NCBI GenBank assembly: GCA_023251005.1
Contig: JAHEZR010000054.1
Span: 1-6,425 of the forward strand
Source: Ignavibacteriota bacterium
Lineage (GTDB): Bacteria; Bacteroidota; UBA10030; JAHEZR01
Reading direction: 5' to 3'
DNA length: 6,425 bases
Position numbers and translations under genes: made by a program. How positions within the stretch are numbered: the stretch's first letter is position 1; each line of letters begins with the position of its first letter. Under the pieces are notes generated by a model. It was not told the origin of the DNA, did not search any database, and saw only the letters and a program-made list of their open reading frames with translations. Below are positions 1 to 6,425 of this stretch, in pieces.

Positions 1-2073
1 AGTGTTCAGAATGTGTGCAGCTTCGTTCATCTCAGCCAGAAATGTGCTCTCGCCTGTTGCGATGCTATCCATCGCACCAACGCGCGTATAAATCTTGTCC
101 ACAAGGCCGATGTTTGCAGATTTTGCCGGCACGAAGCTCCCCATCTGCGCCATGAGAACGATGAGCCCGATCTGGCGCAGGTAGCTCGACTTCCCGCTCA
201 TGTTCGGGCCAGTGATGATGAGAATTTGATGTACCTCAGTATCGACGATGCAATCATTTGGAATGTAGCGCTCGCCGGGCGGAAGGAGCCGCTCGATGAC
301 AGGATGCCGTCCGCCGCGGATTTCGATCCGTGCGCTCTCATTCACCTCGGGACAGCAGTAGTCATACTCCACCGCTGCCTCCGCAAGGCTCACGAAGCAA
401 TCGATGGTTGCGATGATCTGGGCATCCTTCTGGATCGTGACGGCATTTTCACCGACGCTCCGCCGAAGCTCATTGAACAAATCTGTTTCGAGGGAAAGAA
501 TTTTTTCCTCAGCGTGGAGAATCTTCTCTTCGTACTCCTTGAGCTCCGGCGTGATGTACCGCTCGGCATTGACGAGCGTTTGCTTGCGGATGTAGTCTTG
601 GGGCACTTTGTTCTTGTGCGTGTGCGTCACCTCGATGTAATAGCCAAATACATTATTGAAACCCACCTTGAGTGAGGGGATACCAGTCCGATCTCTCTCC
701 TTCTTCTGGAGATTGGCGATCCACTCCTTGCCACTGAAAGCAATCTCTCGCAGGTTGTCGAGCTCTTGGTCGTATCCTTTCTGGATCACACCGCCATCCG
801 CAAGGTTGAGCGGCGGATCGTCAACGATAGCAGTCGCAATCTGTTGAACCAATGAGTGAAGAGGCTCAAGTCCATCCCGTGATGAAGCGAGCTGATGTGC
901 AATGCAAGGCTGGATTATAGATTTGAGATTTGGGATTCGGGATAAAATGAACTTGAGAGCGATCATCTCGCGCGGATTCGCTCGGCCCGTCGCAATCTTG
1001 GCGATAAGTCGCTCAAGATCGCCAACGTTTGCAAGCGTCTCCTTAATCTTCTTCCGTACCAGGCTCTTTTCCACCAACTCCTTCACCGCTTCGAGGCGTG
1101 CTCTGATCGGTTCCAATCTCTTCAGCGGTTGGATGATCCACTTCTTCAGTAGCCGACCGCCCATTGGCGTTTGGGTTTGGTCGAGAAACGAGAACAGCGT
1201 TCCAAAGCGTCCACCTTCCATCAACGGTGCGAGGATTTCCAAGTTCCGCTGCGTTGACGGCGGAATGACCATATACTCGCCGATGTCATACGGGACAATT
1301 TTCCTCAAGTGAGGAAGGTTTGCCTTCTGAGTCTCCTGCAAGTAATTGAGGACGGCACCAGCAGCAACGAGACCGATCTTGAGCTCTTCACATCCAAAAC
1401 CTTTCAGCGTTTGCGTTTGGAAATGGTTAACGAGAAGCTCATAACCGAAATCAAGGTTGAACACCCAATCCTCAGCTTTCGTGTATGTCTTCGAGAACTG
1501 ACCTTTCAAGAGCTCAGATATCGTGTTGTAGTCTCGCTTCTGGACGAGAATCTCCGTGGGAGACAACACCCCAATTTGTTCCCTCAAGGTTATCAGTGGA
1601 AATTCACTCACAGCAAATTCGCCGGTGGAAACATCGACGAAGGAAAAACCAATGACATCCACACTCGTTGCAAACGGACCTGGAAGCGCAATCGCTGCGA
1701 GATAATTATTCTGCTTCTGCTCGAGAACTTTGTCTGAGAAGGCAATGCCGGGCGTGACGACTTCGATGACATCGCGCTTTACGATTCCTTTGGCAAGTTT
1801 CGGATCTTCGAGTTGTTCACAAACTGCAACGCGATGGCCTGCTTTGAGAAGCTTCGGAAGGTACGTGTCAAGCGCATGATGAGGAAAGCCGGCGAGCGGA
1901 ACCTCGGCGGCGGCGCCGTCACCGCGTCTTGTCAGTGTAATGCCGAGGACTTTCGAGGTAATTTTTGCATCTTCTTCGAACGTCTCAAAGAAATCTCCCA
2001 TACGGAAGAGGAGAATTGTCCCCGGATACTTCGCCTTAATCTTCTGATATTGTCTCATCAAGGGGGTGGACAT
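1..2073 (-). CDS. mutS: DNA mismatch repair protein MutS, 3' end beyond the window
   Basis: MutS recognises mismatches and small loops in DNA and, with ATP, recruits MutL to start repair in the cytoplasm. The minus frame from the ATG at 2073 is open for 691 codons without a stop or frameshift. The N-terminal domain has MGDFFETF (residues 25-32), containing the Phe-x-Glu mismatch-reading motif (F28, E30) that marks MutS1 rather than MutS2. The connector domain follows (about 120-255, with VDVSTGEF near 146-153), then the core and lever. The clamp region holds SLKVGFNNVFGYYIEV (467-482) and NAERYITPELKEYE. GGRHP is at 587-591, and Walker A GPNMSGKS is at 622-629. The window ends at residue 691 (about N690), before Walker B. 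Family members are usually about 850-900 residues, so roughly 180 are missing. The start is the first ATG after an in-frame stop, and its residues align with the usual MutS N-terminus. Its ribosome binding site is weak (AGG only about 4 bases upstream). No mutL lies in the window. Confidence 0.97.
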   Translation of the reverse strand, partial: MSTPLMRQYQKIKAKYPGTILLFRMGDFFETFEEDAKITSKVLGITLTRRGDGAAAEVPLAGFPHHALDTYLPKLLKAGHRVAVCEQLEDPKLAKGIVKRDVIEVVTPGIAFSDKVLEQKQNNYLAAIALPGPFATSVDVIGFSFVDVSTGEFAVSEFPLITLREQIGVLSPTEILVQKRDYNTISELLKGQFSKTYTKAEDWVFNLDFGYELLVNHFQTQTLKGFGCEELKIGLVAAGAVLNYLQETQKANLPHLRKIVPYDIGEYMVIPPSTQRNLEILAPLMEGGRFGTLFSFLDQTQTPMGGRLLKKWIIQPLKRLEPIRARLEAVKELVEKSLVRKKIKETLANVGDLERLIAKIATGRANPREMIALKFILSRIPNLKSIIQPCIAHQLASSRDGLEPLHSLVQQIATAIVDDPPLNLADGGVIQKGYDQELDNLREIAFSGKEWIANLQKKERDRTGIPSLKVGFNNVFGYYIEVTHTHKNKVPQDYIRKQTLVNAERYITPELKEYEEKILHAEEKILSLETDLFNELRRSVGENAVTIQKDAQIIATIDCFVSLAEAAVEYDYCCPEVNESARIEIRGGRHPVIERLLPPGERYIPNDCIVDTEVHQILIITGPNMSGKSSYLRQIGLIVLMAQMGSFVPAKSANIGLVDKIYTRVGAMDSIATGESTFLAEMNEAAHILNT

Positions 2074-2133
2074 ACGCCTGAAACACAGAGAAGAGAAAGA
2101 AGGAACAACCCGTGTAAGTGCTTAATTCCCAGC

Positions 2134-2177
2134 GGGATCCGACCCTTACGGTTTGGAGCGTCCAACTCTGGTATCCC
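2134..2177. repeat. Nested inverted repeats upstream of mutS
   Basis: An outer pair, GGGATCC (2134-2140) and GGTATCCC (2170-2177), is complementary apart from one extra base. It encloses a perfect 5-bp inverted repeat, TTGGA-GCG-TCCAA (2153-2165), and a short ACC/GGT pair, giving a possible branched cruciform or RNA fold. A further TAAG-TG-CTTA (2115-2124) lies next to it. If transcription starts near 2172, the outer stem would be mostly outside the mRNA, so it could be a DNA element while the inner hairpin sits in the leader. The function is unknown, and chance pairing of such short stems is possible. Confidence 0.4.
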
Positions 2178-2207
2178 TAACTTATCCTTTTTCTCCCTTT
2201 AAATCAA
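2177..2207 (-). promoter_or_regulatory. Candidate mutS promoter, -33/-7 Bacteroidota-like form
   Basis: Reading the minus strand, TTG (2205-2207) is followed by 20 bases and then TAAGTTAG (2177-2184). This matches the TTG, about 19-21 bases, TAnnTTTG form in all but one defined position. Read instead as a sigma70 promoter, TTGATT followed by GATAAG or TAAGTT is a poor match. It lies just downstream of the radical SAM terminator and about 100 bases before the mutS ATG, which is a sensible place. It is short and AT-rich, so a chance match is possible. Confidence 0.35.
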
Positions 2208-2216
2208 GGACGATAG

Positions 2217-2253
2217 AAAAACAAAAACCGACCCGCGACATATCCGGGATCGG
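2217..2253 (-). terminator. Intrinsic terminator of the radical SAM gene
   Basis: On the minus strand, starting about 30 bases after the radical SAM stop codon, CCGATCCCG (2245-2253) pairs with CGGGTCGG (2228-2235). The stem is GC-rich, with one bulged T and a 9-base loop, and is followed at once by TTTTTGTTTTT (2217-2227). Stem, position and T-run are those of a classic Rho-independent terminator. It separates the radical SAM gene from mutS. The opposite strand has no T-run, so it acts in one direction. Confidence 0.85.
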
Positions 2254-2282
2254 CTTCTGTGACAACTCCATCACCGCTTTAC

Positions 2283-4289
2283 TCAGCGGATACCCTCTCC
2301 AAACATCGCCGCTGCAAACTGCGCGGTAAGTTTCACGTCCCGAATGAAGTTCACCGCAATCTTCAGTGGATTGATTCGGTGAAGCCTTCCCCGCCGGAGA
2401 TGCTGAAGCGTTCGGAACCAAAAATCGTTCAGATGCTCACGCGAGTAGGTAATTTTGTCCGAGAGAATATTTAGTTTCTTAAAATAAAGAGCCGCCTTCG
2501 AGGGAACGATGATTTTGATCTGCGTATGTCCCTGAATCTCCTTTACCTTGAGAGCCGCGCGTGCATAGGCCTCATGGAGCTCCTGTACGCGGAGTTTTCT
2601 CCACTCTTTCACATCAGTACGAATTTTTTGAATCTCGTCGATGACCCACTGCTCTTTCTCACTGCGTTGACGGGTCTGGAGCCAGAGTTCCTCCATCTCG
2701 AGAAAGAGTTTGACCCACGCGACAAGATAACTCTTCACTTCCTTGGCACGCTTCCGGACATGGACAACCCATGGGTCAATCGCGTAACCAGGTCTTCGGG
2801 AGTGTCGATCTTTCAGCCGGAAGAATCCCGTAATCATCGGATGGTTATCCTCGATGTGAGAGGCACTCTTATACCAGATGCAATTCTTAAACACGTCCCA
2901 GTACCGGTCAGGAGGAGTGCGGAGAAGGATCTGCTTCATGTTCTCGAAGCTGTAGAAGGATCGCCACGCCGCTCGGTAGGCATCTTGCCACTCACCCGGT
3001 TTCATCGACGGATGATTCATCGTCTCATGGAAGGAATCGAACCGATTGTAATCGGAGTCCATGTACTCACCACGCTTCACCATTTCGAGGTGGTCGTGAC
3101 ATCCCGGCAATGGTGCGAGCATAAAGAAAGACGCTTGATCGACCTTGATTTCGCTCGCCAGTCTCTTCACATCGTCGAGCACCGATTCGTGCGTGTCAAA
3201 CGGGAATCCAATGATATACCCCACGTGTGTCGAAATGTGATCGTCATGGTATGTCTGGATCAAATTAACAAAATCATCCACATCGTTCTGCCTCTTTCCT
3301 GCTGCTTCGAGGTTCTTCTGATTAATGCTCTCCATCCCGATGAAAACCATCGAGCAACCAGCCTCGCGTGCCTTCTTTACGAAGTTCTTAATCTTATAGG
3401 AAAGGACATCCACCTGCATCAAGAACTCGATCTTGATTCCTTCCTCATGCCGGAGCTTGATGAGGATATCAAAGACCTGTTCCCAGTACTTATTCCGTGC
3501 GAAGTTATCATCGGTGAAGAAATAGAAAGAGACTTTGTTCTCATAATAATTATAACGGAGCTCACGTGCGAGCCCCTCCGGATCGCGCATCCGCATCTTC
3601 CGTCCCTGGACGTTGATGATGGTACAGAAGCTGCAATTGAACGGACACCCGCGACCACAATCGATCGTTCCGAAGTTTGAGGTGAGAAACTTGCTGAGGT
3701 ACCTCTTGTGGATCTTCGGAATGGGTTTATACTGCAAGTCCGGCAAATCTGCCAAGAGGTTGTAGACAGGCTGCAGTTTTCCCATGACAGCGTCTTGGAG
3801 GATCTCCTCCCAATGCTCTTCAACCTCACCGAGGACTACGGTGCAACCGGCGTCGATGACGGCCTGAATCTCCGGAGGTATGGTGTGAAGCATGGCAACC
3901 GACCCGCTGACGTGGAATCCGCCGATAAGAACTGTGAGCCCGGCTCTCCGGATTTCCATTGCGAGGTCGCTTGCTCGCGGGTACTGGTTCGTCTGAACTC
4001 CAACGAAGCATACGATAGTTTTGGTGTGCGGCTTTTCGCTTGAGCGGACGATCTTCTTCACATCGATGTAGTGAACGCTTTCATCGAGGAGTTCGATTTT
4101 CCATTTGAGGTCGGCACCGAGAGTACCTCGGCGGCGGACATCTTCGGTAAGTCCGTAGAGACAGGCCAGCGAGTTACTCGGCAGCACACCTCGCCAATGC
4201 CGGATGACATATCCGTCGTCATCGTACTTCGAGCACTTGATGAGATAGATGACAAGCGACTCGATTCGCTGCTCATCCTCGATCTGCAT
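2283..4289 (-). CDS. B12-binding-domain radical SAM protein, substrate unknown
   Basis: The protein of 668 residues has the COG1032-type layout. An N-terminal cobalamin-binding-like Rossmann domain (about 5-190) has YDDDGYVIRHWRGVLPSN (22-39) and GGFHVSG (123-129). The radical SAM core (about 205-400) carries CPFNCSFC, whose C215, C219 and C222 would bind the 4Fe-4S cluster. Core strands include FFTDDNF (257-263), FIGMES (316-321) and GYIIGFP (357-363). Known relatives cleave SAM to a 5'-deoxyadenosyl radical, and some use methylcobalamin to methylate unreactive carbons; the substrate here cannot be told. The DxHxxG base-off B12 motif is absent, as in many of this class. The last 230 or so residues are charged, partly helical (about 510-590) and unassigned. 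The ATG at 4289 has AAGGAG six bases upstream, so it is preferred over the ATG at 4322 (11 residues longer), which has no ribosome binding site. The gene stands alone, with its own likely promoter and terminator. Confidence 0.92.
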   Translation of the reverse strand: MQIEDEQRIESLVIYLIKCSKYDDDGYVIRHWRGVLPSNSLACLYGLTEDVRRRGTLGADLKWKIELLDESVHYIDVKKIVRSSEKPHTKTIVCFVGVQTNQYPRASDLAMEIRRAGLTVLIGGFHVSGSVAMLHTIPPEIQAVIDAGCTVVLGEVEEHWEEILQDAVMGKLQPVYNLLADLPDLQYKPIPKIHKRYLSKFLTSNFGTIDCGRGCPFNCSFCTIINVQGRKMRMRDPEGLARELRYNYYENKVSFYFFTDDNFARNKYWEQVFDILIKLRHEEGIKIEFLMQVDVLSYKIKNFVKKAREAGCSMVFIGMESINQKNLEAAGKRQNDVDDFVNLIQTYHDDHISTHVGYIIGFPFDTHESVLDDVKRLASEIKVDQASFFMLAPLPGCHDHLEMVKRGEYMDSDYNRFDSFHETMNHPSMKPGEWQDAYRAAWRSFYSFENMKQILLRTPPDRYWDVFKNCIWYKSASHIEDNHPMITGFFRLKDRHSRRPGYAIDPWVVHVRKRAKEVKSYLVAWVKLFLEMEELWLQTRQRSEKEQWVIDEIQKIRTDVKEWRKLRVQELHEAYARAALKVKEIQGHTQIKIIVPSKAALYFKKLNILSDKITYSREHLNDFWFRTLQHLRRGRLHRINPLKIAVNFIRDVKLTAQFAAAMFGEGIR

Positions 4290-4301
4290 CGAGATCTCCT
4301 T
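4290..4301 (-). promoter_or_regulatory. Ribosome binding site that decides the radical SAM start
   Basis: On the minus strand, AAGGAG (4296-4301) lies six bases before the ATG at 4289, an ideal Shine-Dalgarno match and spacing. The alternative in-frame ATG at 4322 is preceded by CTCACCACG, with no purine-rich site. The encoded residues of the extra 11-codon stretch show nothing typical of the family, whose B12 domain normally begins within a few residues of the start. Confidence 0.8.
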
Positions 4302-4436
4302 CGCTGAAGTTGGTAGGGACATCGTGGTGAGTTGTATTGGTTCTTGAGGTGTTGACTTGGGTTCGGAGCCGAAACGGAGAGCACAGTCAGCGTAGGCGGT
4401 CCCCGAAGCGACCCAGTTAGCGGAAACGGTTTTTCC
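4290..4436 (-). other. Probable 5' leader of the radical SAM gene with two hairpins
   Basis: If transcription begins near 4432, the mRNA has a leader of about 140 bases. It contains GGTCGCTTCGGGGACC (4398-4413), which can fold as a stem with one G-G mismatch and a UUCG tetraloop closed by C-G. It also contains the perfect inverted repeat TTCGG-CT-CCGAA (4362-4373). The leader is GC-rich compared with the DNA upstream. No terminator or Shine-Dalgarno-masking helix is obvious, and it lacks the length and conserved elements of a cobalamin riboswitch. There is no credible short gene in it. Confidence 0.35.
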
Positions 4437-4453
4437 TTAAATTAAGGGAAAAA
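4430..4453. repeat. 24-bp AT-rich near-palindrome, possible operator
   Basis: TTTTTCCTTAA (4430-4440), a central A, then TTAAGGGAAAAA (4442-4453) form an almost perfect inverted repeat with a single unpaired base in the right arm. It overlaps the proposed -7 element of the radical SAM promoter, where a dimeric repressor would bind. It could also be a weak two-way terminator, since each strand gives a T-rich end, but the stem is mostly A-T. The sequence does not say which. Confidence 0.45.
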
Positions 4454-4466
4454 TCAGCTTTGTCAA
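4437..4466 (-). promoter_or_regulatory. Candidate promoter of the radical SAM gene
   Basis: On the minus strand, TTGACA (4461-4466) is a perfect sigma70 -35 hexamer, and TAATTT (4439-4444) follows after 16 bases as a poor -10 (3 of 6). Read as a Bacteroidota-type promoter, TTG, 19 bases and TAATTTAA (4437-4444) fit TAnnTTTG at four of six defined positions. Both readings put the start of transcription near 4432. It lies after the peptidase gene's putative terminator and about 150 bases before the radical SAM start. Confidence 0.45.
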
Positions 4467-4510
4467 CTGCAAAATGGTGAAATGCGATTTCCACCGTATA
4501 AAGGGCTAGA

Positions 4511-4542
4511 AAAAATTAGACAAAAAGAGTTTCCCCCCTCTT
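4511..4542 (-). terminator. Weak putative terminator of the M49 peptidase gene
   Basis: Seven bases after the peptidase stop codon on the minus strand, AAGAG (4538-4542) can pair with CTCTT (4525-4529) across an 8-base G/A-rich loop. The CTC is followed by TTTTTG, and a second run of six T lies a few bases on (4511-4516). Position and T-runs fit a Rho-independent terminator, but the stem is only five base pairs with two A-T pairs, so it may be inefficient. Confidence 0.4.
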
Positions 4543-4549
4543 ACATCAG

Positions 4550-6425
4550 TTATCTGCTAGACAGCTCTGAGGCTGATTTTCTCTCGTTCCGCGTGAAGGT
4601 TGAGTACTCAAGCATCTGCTTCATCAGGTCTTGAGGATACGAAACTATTACATCAGTGATGTTCCCGCTGGAATCTTTTATGAGATCGAGCTTCGGCATG
4701 ACAAAACCTGTGTAAGAAGACACATCGAGGTGTTTGATGCGCTCGAGAACCTCATCGCGCAAAGTGGTGTCGATCTTCAAGCCGTACGTGTCGATGAGCT
4801 TCTTTGCTCCAGCCAGGTCTCCCTCGGCCTTCACCCTCATTACCTCGGCAAGAAGTTTGCCGACCATCTCGTGTGCTTTATCGTAGTCGACGATGGTGAC
4901 ATACGTTTTGCCGCCTCTCTTCTCCATCTTGATGGCATCAGAATTATCCAGAATGTATTTCCCAACCATCTGTCGGTCTTTCATATGGTCTTCTTCAAGC
5001 TGATCGCCCGTTCGAATCCTTCTGAGCTGTGTAAGAAGAGCATTGCGGACATAGTCGATGTACATTGCCTTTGCCACATCCTTGTTCGGAATCGCACCGA
5101 GCTCGATTATCTTGTCGTCCCAGATGTGCCACAAAGCCACAAGATCCGCGCGGCCTTCTTCAAGAGCGGAGTAGTAACCGGGGAGATAGCTCGCGGCGTC
5201 GCCACTCACCACAACTTTTCCTGATGCGTGGCCAAGAACTTCGTGCATCGTCGTGAGCATGTTGTCTGCGAGTGTCCCATATTCATCCACCAGCCGTCTC
5301 TCTGCTTCGTTGTAACCAAATTCATCGATGAGGATTTGCCCGCTTGACTTGGTCCCTGCGTCGATGATATTTCCAAGAACGATGCTCTTGCTTCCATATT
5401 TTTCTCTGATGGCATCCTCGTTCGGGAGGTTGATGCCTATCGGACTAACGGGCCCTGTTCCTCCTGTCTCGATGAGGATGTTAACGAAATTTGCTGTAAG
5501 TGCCTTGATGCCTTGTTTCTTGTACTTGTTCTCCCACGGCATTCTGTCTTCGAAGTACTGCGCGTTTCTGCCAAGATCGCTGATGGTTTTCGTGAGCTTC
5601 TGGTCTGACCAGTAGACGGAGGATTCAAATTCGGCCTTCTGGCCGCGTGGGTCGAGATAGACTTCAATAAAACCATTGATGAAATCGACGGCGGAGGTAT
5701 CACTGACCCAGTGGATATTGTACTGACGGAAATCCTCGAGATCTCCGGTTTTGAAGTGCTTGATCAGCTTATCAATCGTTCCCCGCTGATACTCACCTGA
5801 AGCATAAGGCTTCGCCATCTCCAAGTATTTGATGACTGCCCTTAAATCTTCTGCGTACATTTCGGGGGATAGGCCATCACCGCCGGCACGCCAAACTTTT
5901 TCAACAAGTTTGCCTTTTTCTTTTACAAGCTTTGAGTTCAGCGAGTTCTTTTCGTTCCCCGCCTTCGCCCACGTTTCAACTTCTTTCGTTGTCAAACCTT
6001 CACCGTAGAAATTCACTCCACTCTCCTTCACCCAATCATGGCCAGGGGTCTTGTCAGTCATCAACGGCTCGTACGAGTCGTCGAACATGACTCTCCGCAA
6101 GGCCTCCAATCTTGATGCAGGAGACTCGCCAGACTTTAATCCGAAACCCGCCCCATTCTTCTGTGCGGTTTCTGCGGCAAGTTTAAAATCCTCGAACGTG
6201 CACTCCGGCACAATCTTGTGAGAGGTGATGTGGTCGTAGAAGCCGTTATTGATCCAGAAGAGTTTTGCATACTTGATGATCTTCTGAAGAACGGTAGAGT
6301 CAATGCCTGCAGGATGCGTGATAATGTTTTCAACGAGGTCCCGTACATCAAACGCATTGCGGTGATGCTGAGCAATTGCAATATCTCTCCCTGCAAGGGT
6401 AGCGAGGTAAAGATAATAGGCAAAG
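4550..6425 (-). CDS. M49-family zinc peptidase (dipeptidyl-peptidase III-like), 5' end beyond the window
   Basis: M49 enzymes are zinc metallopeptidases that remove dipeptides from peptide N-termini. The frame is open from the right edge to the TAA at 4550-4552, 624 codons. The zinc motif HEVLGH (codons 5228-5245) fits HExxGH: both His bind zinc and the Glu is the catalytic base. EEGRADL, with its two Glu codons at 5156-5161, supplies the third ligand (second Glu). Upstream, YYLYLATLAGRDI near the edge, FWINNGFYDHITSHKIVP (about 6209-6259) and GINLPNED (about 5417-5440) fit bacterial M49 proteins. Bacterial members I know are about 650-700 residues, so perhaps 30-80 N-terminal residues, including any signal or lipoprotein peptide, are missing. 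Whether it is periplasmic or cytoplasmic therefore cannot be judged. The GTG at 6209-6211 is not the start, because conserved family sequence continues upstream of it. Dipeptide release has not been shown for every M49 branch. Confidence 0.92.
   Translation of the reverse strand, partial: FAYYLYLATLAGRDIAIAQHHRNAFDVRDLVENIITHPAGIDSTVLQKIIKYAKLFWINNGFYDHITSHKIVPECTFEDFKLAAETAQKNGAGFGLKSGESPASRLEALRRVMFDDSYEPLMTDKTPGHDWVKESGVNFYGEGLTTKEVETWAKAGNEKNSLNSKLVKEKGKLVEKVWRAGGDGLSPEMYAEDLRAVIKYLEMAKPYASGEYQRGTIDKLIKHFKTGDLEDFRQYNIHWVSDTSAVDFINGFIEVYLDPRGQKAEFESSVYWSDQKLTKTISDLGRNAQYFEDRMPWENKYKKQGIKALTANFVNILIETGGTGPVSPIGINLPNEDAIREKYGSKSIVLGNIIDAGTKSSGQILIDEFGYNEAERRLVDEYGTLADNMLTTMHEVLGHASGKVVVSGDAASYLPGYYSALEEGRADLVALWHIWDDKIIELGAIPNKDVAKAMYIDYVRNALLTQLRRIRTGDQLEEDHMKDRQMVGKYILDNSDAIKMEKRGGKTYVTIVDYDKAHEMVGKLLAEVMRVKAEGDLAGAKKLIDTYGLKIDTTLRDEVLERIKHLDVSSYTGFVMPKLDLIKDSSGNITDVIVSYPQDLMKQMLEYSTFTRNERKSASELSSR

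Larger units (their letters stand above)
2074..2282 (-). other. Intergenic region and probable leader between the radical SAM gene and mutS
   Basis: This 209-bp gap has no credible gene. On the minus strand it holds, in order, the radical SAM terminator (2217-2253), a candidate promoter (2177-2207), a cluster of inverted repeats (2116-2177) and a pyrimidine-rich stretch (about 2085-2104) just before the mutS start. The layout suggests that mutS is transcribed from its own promoter with a leader of about 100 bases. That is inference from position; no known riboswitch or RNA family is recognised. Confidence 0.6.

Noticed and set aside
13..675. Plus-strand open frame of 220 codons, and other plus frames up to about 2200
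   Set aside because: They are antisense to mutS, whose minus frame is uninterrupted and matches the family throughout. They look like a by-product of mutS codon use.
912..950. Simple-sequence stretch (GATTTGAGATTTGGGATTCGGGAT) inside mutS suggesting an inserted repeat
   Set aside because: It keeps the reading frame and encodes the expected ILSRIPNLKSII lever-region segment, so it is ordinary coding sequence.
1..2073. Frameshift or decay in mutS
   Set aside because: I checked every codon of the minus frame in the window: there is no stop, and all domains appear in order in one frame.
2182..2421. Minus-strand 79-codon frame overlapping the radical SAM 3' end
   Set aside because: It is out of frame with the radical SAM protein, runs through the terminator hairpin and resembles nothing.
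2526..3680. Plus-strand open frame of 384 codons
   Set aside because: It lies wholly antisense to the radical SAM gene. Its product shows no recognisable domain, while the minus frame has the complete cluster motif and family signatures.
4290..4549. Cobalamin riboswitch before the B12-type radical SAM gene
   Set aside because: Looked for because the protein binds B12, but the leader is too short and I see no conserved B12-box-like element or matching fold.
6209..6211. GTG as the start of the M49 peptidase
   Set aside because: The frame is open upstream to the window edge and the 71 residues before it match the family, so the gene starts outside the window.
6136..6423. Minus-strand 95-codon frame at the right edge
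   Set aside because: It overlaps the M49 gene in another frame. The M49 frame continues through this region with conserved sequence such as LAGRDI and FWINNGFYDHITSHK.

Overview
The window carries three protein-coding genes, all on the minus strand, and no RNA gene, mobile element or CRISPR array that I can see. From right to left, which is the direction of transcription, they are: the 3' part of an M49-family (dipeptidyl-peptidase III-like) zinc peptidase, running off the right edge; a complete B12-binding-domain radical SAM protein of unknown substrate; and the 5' four-fifths of mutS, running off the left edge just after the Walker A region. Long plus-strand open frames cover the same DNA but are antisense shadows of these genes.

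The genes are separated by 260 bp (4290-4549) and 209 bp (2074-2282). Each gap holds terminator-like and promoter-like sequence, so the three look like separate transcription units. A clear intrinsic terminator follows the radical SAM gene, and a weaker hairpin/T-run follows the peptidase. Both gaps contain a TTG, 19-20 bases, TAnnTT arrangement on the minus strand, which resembles the -33/-7 promoter form of Bacteroidota. The gap before the radical SAM gene also has a 24-bp near-palindrome over the proposed -7 element. The gap before mutS has nested inverted repeats.

The organism is a bacterium of moderate GC content. A bacterial-type M49 peptidase with HEVLGH and EEGRAD motifs and the promoter form point to the Bacteroidota/Chlorobiota/Ignavibacteriota (FCB) side. 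A strong Shine-Dalgarno before the radical SAM gene argues against typical Bacteroidota, which mostly lack one. I lean towards an Ignavibacteria-like or related uncultured FCB lineage, but this is inference.

No shared pathway is evident: mutS is DNA repair housekeeping, the peptidase is protein or peptide turnover, and the radical SAM enzyme is an orphan. I do not see a convincing new multi-gene system. The item most worth following is the radical SAM protein, with its unassigned C-terminal region of about 230 residues and its own apparent promoter, leader and terminator.
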